The translations under genes were made by a program, and so were the position numbers. Shown piece after piece: positions 57,370 through 64,000 of a DNA stretch of 64,000 nt. Within the stretch, counting starts at the first letter, position 1, and each line of letters starts with the position of its first letter. The notes beneath the pieces are model-generated. The model saw only the letters and a list, made by a program, of their open reading frames with translations, was not told the DNA's origin and did no database searches. This DNA is from Hyaloperonospora brassicae (taxonomy: Eukaryota; Oomycota; Peronosporomycetes; Peronosporales; Peronosporaceae): assembly GCA_947650285.1 (NCBI GenBank), contig CANTFL010001450.1, forward strand, positions 124,001 through 188,000. The letters are read 5' to 3'.

Positions 57370-58330
57370 GTAATCTTTGAAAGATTTACCGTCTTTTTTC
57401 CGTTCGTCATAGGATCGTTACACACCACGCAACGGGTTGCTCTATTATATAGCCGTTGCCGGCGGCACGCCTCGTGTCGTCGTCCCAGCTCATAACGAAT
57501 GGCGCCTGCGCATCTTGTATGAGTGTCACGATACCCCAACAGGTGGTCATCGTGGTCGGGAAAAGACTTGCCTTACGGTAAGTCGTGACTTTTACTGGCC
57601 CCGATAGTATCAATTTGTGCATAAGTATATCCTTGCTTGCGTGGTTTTTCAACGGGTAAAGCCCATTCCTTCTTCCCGTGCACCCTTACCGCCTCTACCT
57701 ATACCGACAGAGTGCTGGCAGTACGTTTCGATGGACTTCGTCTTTGGTTCCTCAAAGACTTCCACAAGAAGGATGGTGTTCTTGTGTTCGTTGATCAATT
57801 TAGCAAGATGGTGCATCTTGCCGCAGCACCCGAGTCGGTCACGGCACAGGGCTGTGCTTGTGTCTTTATCGACACGATATTTTGACTCCACGGGTAAACC
57901 CGTGAACTCGTGTCCGACCGCGACTCTCGATTCACGGCGATAATTTGGCCATCCGTATTCCGAGCGCTCGAAACGCGTTCGAAGATGTCAACATCTGACC
58001 ATCCTGAAACATATGGTCAAACGGAACGCGAAAACCGTGTCTTTGAGAAGATCATTCGAGGATACGGCCACTCTTTCCCGAGTTGTAGCAAATTCCTACC
58101 AATGGTAAAATTCGCTTTCAATAATTCAGTGCATGCTTCAACCCAGCACATGCCGTTCTTCGTGAATGGCTTACGCCATCCGCGTCTGCCTACCCTACTA
58201 GAGTGTGACTGTTGGATAAGGGGGGAGGGAATCGCTCGAGCAGGAATTGTTCTGGCTCTTCCTCATAACCTGTCGATGCTGACGTTGTCACGTTTGATGC
58301 CGATGTCGATCAGGTCGACATAGAAGAAGA
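57370..58330 (+). pseudogene. Integrase of relic C
   Basis: Zinc-binding remnants lie near 57520-57660. Core pieces follow with 'VSMDFVFG' near 57725, 'LVSDRDSRF' near 57907, 'YGQTERENRVFEKIIRGY' near 58012, and 'PFFVNGLRHPRLPTLLECD' near 58150. At least three frames are involved. Confidence 0.82.
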
Positions 58331-59020
58331 GAATGATCTTAATAATAGCGACAACTCTACTATTGAGTCATCTCGTGATGACGATGCTGGCATTTAAGCA
58401 TCGCAAACGGTTATTTCATCGAGGATGATGACACCCTAGCTGATAAACAGAAAGAGGAAAGGATCTTTTCTGCAGTTTGCACAAGGAAAACTGGAAAAAC
58501 AATGTCTCGTCAGCAGAAGTGTTTCTGATAGCTATAGAAGCAGTGGTACGTTTCGTGCAGGACTTCATCTCTCAGGCGGTAGACAGGCAGATACGGAACA
58601 CTGAAAAGACTGGAAGAGCAAACTTACTTTCATTTATTGAAGGCGGTTCAGTTCTACTTTCTTCGGTAAATCTACCTAGACACGCAGTGACTAATTTAGG
58701 TAGCAGTGAACTACTGCCCAAGTATAATGGTCTTTTTTGTGTGCAGCGCCGACAAGGAACGCAAACACAATTGATCTGCCGCGTAGGATGCGTACGCATC
58801 GTAAGTTTTACGGGGGACGAATCCGCCCGTAAGGTCAGTACGAAGACTATTCCGACGATAAATATGGTCTTCACGTTCAAGAATTTCCATCAGATTCTTG
58901 CGCTACCGCCCCAGACGATCAGTCTAAAAGCGTAATGAAGAGGTGTCTAGATCCAAATTGAAAGATCTCTCTGCGAGATGCCGCCAGCTCTTTAACGAGG
59001 GAACGGACATTCCGCTCGAC

Positions 59021-60425
59021 CTAAAGCTGTGCGAGAGCGTACTCAGCACGATCCTTCGCACGACCAGTATCCCGATCCTTGTGGTTATTCCTCACAGAAT
59101 CGGTCGGAGCGTAGCGTCTACGCCTCTCGTGCTCCAAATAGTCGCGCAATTCAGTGATTGCGCTATTCGTTTCGTGTTGGTAGAGAAGGTGGGTCGAACG
59201 ACTTGAAGGAGAATGTTCCTCCTCCTCCACTTGCTTTGGTGGACTCACACGGTGGTCCACGCTTCCTTGTGAAGCGTATCGTGAACCACCGTGGCGATTC
59301 AAGGTCAAGGACGACTTACCTCGTCCAGTGGCGGAGAAATGCACCCTCTTGGAACAGCTTAGCGCCCCGCTCTCAGCAGGTGGTGAATTTACCTTGTCTT
59401 AGTCGATCTGTATGACGAGATGAAGGCTTTGTCGATGGAGGGCCATCGTCGAACAGACGCCCGGCGCGTTCGTAAAGGGAATGCAAAGTCTCAATACCTT
59501 TGTGCATCTAAGTCGAGATGCGCACCCTTCAATGGGGGTGATTAGAGAGGAAGGCCTAAATAGGGGCGCGAACAGAAATGTTAACACAAATCTGATATTT
59601 CTCTTCCCACGAGAGGCAAGATAAACCTTCCTCTCGAGACAATCGGTGCAATTTAGACCGAGCACCGGTTGGCGAATTATCGAACCAAAGAGCGGAATCC
59701 GACAAATCCCAGTGGTATAACCATACAACTGCTTCACATTGTGCTGAACATGCACCCATGGTTTGGTTTCAGGAGCAGATCGTAACACGTTACGATCCTG
59801 CTCCTCTTGTGCAGTGTCTACAGAAATGATGGCACTGCGATCGACGCTATCACTGGGATATCTACGGCTTGGATGACTCCGTGAAGAGTCATCGTCATCA
59901 TCACGATGACTAACGTCCTCATGTTGCGCACTTGCATCATATGAATACTAGCGCGATCGGTTCGATCCCCGCGACGAGTACTCAGACTCGTCGGAAAATC
60001 CAAAAATTTCGTGGCAAATAGTCGTGTCGAGACTTCCACGAGACAAAGAAGTCGTCGTGACCGCGCACAGCCTTACGACGGGGCTTTGCGGGTGACTTCG
60101 ACTTAATCGGGGCGTCCGGCTCGTCCTAATCGATCTCTTATATATCGGGGTCGAAGTCCGTGGGACTACCATCCGCAGCCGATGCTGGGGATGAAGAAGC
60201 TGGACGTGGATGACCACATGCACCTGAAACAATTGGTGTTGCAGGCCGCTTACCAACAGTAGCAGGCGATGCGACGGCTGCTGCCGAGTCTTGGAAAGCT
60301 AGCGGTTTGGCTGCACGCATCCGTGCAGACGCTTCAGTGGCGGCCTTGTTCGCGCAGCGCATGGGAATTATGCGGTGAAAAGCTAGAGTGAGTCGGTCAG
60401 AACCAACAAGTGCTTCCATTCCCAC
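59021..60425 (-). pseudogene. Antisense gene of relic C, broken
   Basis: Starts with ATG at 60425, 76 bp before the 3' LTR. The first part (60425-60138) parallels relic A ('ALVGSD', 'MRCANKAATEA'). A core remnant with 'CLSWEEK' lies near 59618-59598. The helical charged tail (59300-59021, 'ITELRDYLEHERRRRYA') matches A and B. Several shifts separate the parts. Confidence 0.55.
59158..59415 (+). pseudogene. Chromodomain of relic C
   Basis: 'FLVKRIVNHRGDS', 'YLVQWRR' and 'SWNSLAPRSQ' occur in one frame: a chromodomain with the second tryptophan of the WNSWEP block changed to leucine. The antisense coiled-coil frame lies on the other strand. Confidence 0.7.
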
Positions 60426-60501
60426 AGAGCGACCTAACGGTGATCACTCTGCCTATAACTATATAATTACTCAATGTAGTGACGGATGTGTAAGGGGGTG
60501 A

Positions 60502-60960
60502 TGTAACGCGTTGAGCCCAACCCATTAGAATTAATACGAATGTATGAATTTTGAATGGTACCTATTTAGATATTATTCAACCATCAAAACTCGAAAAGAG
60601 GTCATGTTCGCGAAATCTTACCCCTGAGAGTAATACTTGAGGTTATTTTAGATCTTGGTTGATATACACGGTAAATCAACAAAATTAACCACCAATCGCT
60701 GCTGGACGCGCGCGATGGGTGTTGAGATGGAAACTTACATAGGAGATTGAAGTTTAAGATAGTTAGCTCGAGACAAAATATGGTTTACAAAAGAAACATA
60801 ACTATATTAAATTTGGTTCTACTTTTAGACAGAGCTTTCTAGTTCTATATACACCCTCGCGCTTACTCACGCCACGCGTGCGTGACGTCGGGAATGCGCA
60901 GCCTTGTGTTCGGGTTAAAACAATATTTTACTAGTCATCATGCAAGTCCGTCCCGTAACG
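60502..60960 (+). repeat. 3' LTR of relic C, divergent subfamily
   Basis: Follows taagggggtga. Starts TGTAACGCGTTGAGCCC. The middle (ccaccaatcgctg, gacgcgcgcgatgggtg near 60690-60720) matches element B LTRs, but the flanks differ and the length is about 70 bp greater. The 3' edge, near cccgtaacg at 60953-60960, is approximate. Confidence 0.65.
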
Positions 60961-63900
60961 AATCAAGCAGAGCCGATAAGGTATACGCAATGTAAGGATT
61001 AAATACAGCTAGCTTTCGACTAAAGACATTGAACAATCGTACCAGCAAATCGTTGTAAGCAAGAGAAGCAGATTACTACCGGGAAAAAAGCATCTACACT
61101 GGAGCGATTTATTTGACAAGAACACTCATCGTCAGACTACTCTCAAGAGCATTGACATGTAGACTTTCAGATAGCTTTATCAAGTGTCGAAAAATGCACA
61201 ATTTGTATTATCCTAGTTTGCGCATTCAGTGCGGTTGTTGTAAAAGCTGAACTGATTTGGTGAAGGCCCAGTACCTTATCAAGAAAAACAATGACCTGTT
61301 GCGTATCGCTTATGGTCCGACGCTTTTCATTGTCGGATTCAAGCCTTTTGTGCAAAAAAAGACTGCAGAGATTCAGGCGATGATTACTTGCATCCTCGTT
61401 ACTAATTTTAGAAGAATGCGGTCGGGCGTGACAAGCATGAAAATGTAGGCAATATCTACGGTGTAGAAAACATATTTCCATGGGCTGGTCGGTAGATACG
61501 TGAACTAAAACCTCGTCGATCGCCATCGTAAGTTGTGCTAATCAGAAGGGGCTCTTTGCGACGCCTTCTGTATCTCGACGGAGATAAGATGGAGAAAAAG
61601 TGATTTGAACGAGCTACAGATGAAGGAATTTACGCTGAATTAGCTGCGTGCACGGGTTAAACTGTCGGTATGATAGACATAAAAAGTACATCGAAGATTA
61701 TGAAAGTTCCGAGCCATAGCTAACCAATGGAGAAATTTTGGAAGGCATTCAGAAGGCAAAGAGATATAAATCGCAGTTAACGTGTCTACGACAAGTTCAA
61801 AATTTTTATTGAGGGCATTGGACATGTGACACACGTTGCAGAAGAGTACGCCAAGGCTGATTAGATCACCTACCTATATTTGGTATGTACGAAGCATTCA
61901 TTAAGCTTACGGCGCGACGTGGGTCCGTCCTCTTTAGCGCAGGCTTACACACCCTTCTTTTCCAGTATGCTAGCTAAGTTTGCGCTAGCAAGTGTGTGGT
62001 CTGGAGTACTGCGGGACGGGATCCTTGATACTTGAAGTATATATGACACATCGACCTCGGCCGCGGCTACGCCTGCGAATCGTCCACATCGTAGATTCAT
62101 GCTCTTTCAACATGTTATACCTCGGCAGAATGTTTCTATCGAGAGCCCGTCGGGATAGCTATTAAAGAATCCCTAAAGTACTATCAGGACTAACGTATCT
62201 CGCACCATTTCTTATAAGACCTAACGTCCGTATCAGATGAGGTCTACCGGCATTTATGTAACTGAACCGGTTGGTACTTAAACAAGGCACTGGATGTGAG
62301 TTCAAAACCAACGCCCCATATGATATCTGGTCGCTGCTCAACGTGTCACAAGAACCTGATTAAATTGCTAGTATATTTTTCCCGCAGCCCCTGGCTCAAC
62401 CTTTACAACGCACATGACACTTAATTCGTCCTTGCACACGAGAAAGTCACACTAGTGTTCGCTTACGATGGAGACAAAAGCCAATAAATACAATGTTTGG
62501 TAGGCATTCTACCAAGCGAAAATGCGTGACATGTAAAATAAAAAGCCATCTTTATCGATTTGTATTGCTCTTTCTCACTAAACTATAGAACATACAAGTG
62601 AGAGATCATTGGACGAAGTCATTTAAAGCTCAAAATTTAATTCGCACTAACAGCTGTCACATAGTGAGAGACAGTGTGTCGGCATGATGGTTGTGATTGT
62701 CTTTTGCTGCACTCCAGTAGCCGAAGTCGTTTGCGCTTGCAAATCTGCGGTATACCAAAGATTTATTGCTAATGTCCGCCACATGAATGCGATCATTCTG
62801 TGGGTATCTCGCGATCAGCATAGACCCCCTCATACACTTGCTTGTTGTACTGCGTGACCGCAAATAGTGCACATATCGAAACGCTTACTAGTGCTACTAA
62901 ATCTGATGCCATATTTCTTCCTATCCTCTTCCGTTGCGTCTATCTCTCCATTCTCTTTTTACTACGCTTTCATCACTTCGTGAAATGGATCTTATGTCTA
63001 TACACCTTTTTTAAAAAAGAAGGTCTAATATTTGCGGTGCAGCAGAATTGCGCGCTCCGTAGACAAGTACATCGCTCAGTGGTGGAAAGTATGCACCGTT
63101 GTATGAAAGATCGCAAGCGCAAAGAAGGCATACGAGATTGCGCTACATTTGTTGCTCGTCGGACAAAGTGTTTGGGTAATTTATAAAGCAACTGGATTAC
63201 AACGTAATTAAATTTTTTCTATAAAAAAGAGATTATAAATCGGTTAAATCCCCAATAATACTTTGAATATTTGAATTTACATTACAGTCCCCCCTCTCAA
63301 TAAGATACTCTCTTTAAAAACACCCTCTATATAAGGGTCACAGTGTCGCCGAACATTTCAAACTCTATAGGAATTTGCATACCGTTCTCTTTGTAAGCGA
63401 GTAAGATATAAGACACGAAAAACACTCGCCCATTTGAGGTGAAAACCCTATTTATATGACCCACTACCCCAACTTCTGATGCTGAAAGAGATACGTGGCA
63501 TACGATGTGACACTTGTTCTAGCGGAAGATTTGCCTTAATCCTGTCCATCAACGTCATAGTTACACAGACGTGACCTAGGGAAAGATGTAGAGCATGCCG
63601 TATTGGGCAAGCTTATGAGGACCATATTACTGATGTAGCCATGACGACAGATACAGAAGACGAAGTTAAATAATTTCGTAAGGCCAAATTAGGAAGAAAT
63701 AAATTTAATTCTCGTATATGCTCGATACACCACTGATACAACACGTCCACCCAAGAACATCAAGCATGTGCAACCAATAAATTTAACAAAGCGAGTATCC
63801 CTCTCTCTAGAGCAGAAGTACGAGGTCTTTTAACACTGCAAAGAGCTCCCAAACATCCACTTATACGAAGTGCAGACTTATGTGAGCATTCAGTTCCAGC

Positions 63901-64000
63901 ACAGCATTAGTAAATCAACGTCGCATCGGCTCATGACCATTGAAGAAATCTACTTTGAGGGATTTAACCCTAATGTGAAGAAGAAACGACGTGTAAAGCA
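60961..64000. other. AT-rich stretch without recognised gene
   Basis: Several frames of 60-120 codons on both strands have no recognisable domain. A TATATAAGG box stands near 63330. At the right edge a frame open from about 63834 to the end of the window reads 'LMTIEEIYFEGFNPNVKKKR'. It looks protein-like and may be part of a gene or element that continues to the right, but it is not recognised. Confidence 0.4.

Larger units (their letters stand above)
53366..60960 (+). mobile_element. Ty3/gypsy chromovirus relic C, heavily mutated, chimeric ends
   Basis: The same order as element B: 5' LTR, primer site, gag, protease, RT, RNase H, integrase, chromodomain, antisense frame, polypurine tract, 3' LTR. 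All frames are broken many times. The 5' LTR belongs to the subfamily of element B, the 3' LTR to another. The start of its antisense frame resembles relic A rather than B. No matching target duplication was found: aagga lies before the 5' LTR and aatca after the estimated 3' end. Confidence 0.9.

Noticed and set aside
61167..61526. 119-codon minus-strand frame
   Set aside because: No recognisable motif and an equally open plus-strand frame across the same bases.

Overview
The window looks like a gene-poor, transposon-rich stretch of an oomycete genome, probably of the Phytophthora or downy mildew kind. This is inferred from three things: Ty3/gypsy chromoviruses, a long single-exon ankyrin protein with 'GHLxIVKWLHxN' repeats, and a GC-rich single-exon cystathionine gamma-lyase set in AT-rich, repeat-laden DNA. 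No database search was possible, so the species is not established.

Layout. Positions 1-5062 hold chromovirus relic A, in reverse orientation and missing gag, protease and 5' LTR. From about 5066 to 28258 lies a tandem array of 50 copies of one unit of 465-469 bp. Each unit carries one 86-nt tRNA-Leu gene with anticodon TAA. Nineteen copies are canonical, fifteen (copies 3-17) carry G instead of the near-invariant A58 of the T loop, fifteen carry a C51 change that breaks a T-stem pair, and the last copy has two T-loop changes. From 28259 to 36671 is AT-rich DNA with a dead MULE transposase. Chromovirus B occupies 36672-44646, with both LTRs and a 5-bp target duplication but broken coding frames. 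An intact ankyrin-repeat gene lies at 46393-48357 (+) and an intact cystathionine gamma-lyase gene at 49502-50737 (-). A pair of inverted repeats surrounds possible exon fragments at 52.0-53.4 kb. Chromovirus relic C, inserted in the right arm of that inverted repeat, fills 53366 to about 60960. The final 3 kb has no recognisable gene.

Two things stand out. First, the tRNA-Leu(UAA) array: very high copy number, blocks of derived tRNA alleles, mosaic and dimeric higher-order structure, and no oligo-T stop near any tRNA 3' end (the first T7 run is about 345 nt downstream, just before the next tRNA). Second, all three chromovirus copies carry an extra reading frame on the opposite strand between the integrase/chromodomain end and the 3' LTR. 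It starts just inside the 3' LTR and, in the two better readable copies, encodes a conserved middle domain plus a coiled coil whose coding lies antisense to the pol C-terminus and chromodomain. Both could be previously undescribed, but that is a judgement from reading, not from a literature or database search.
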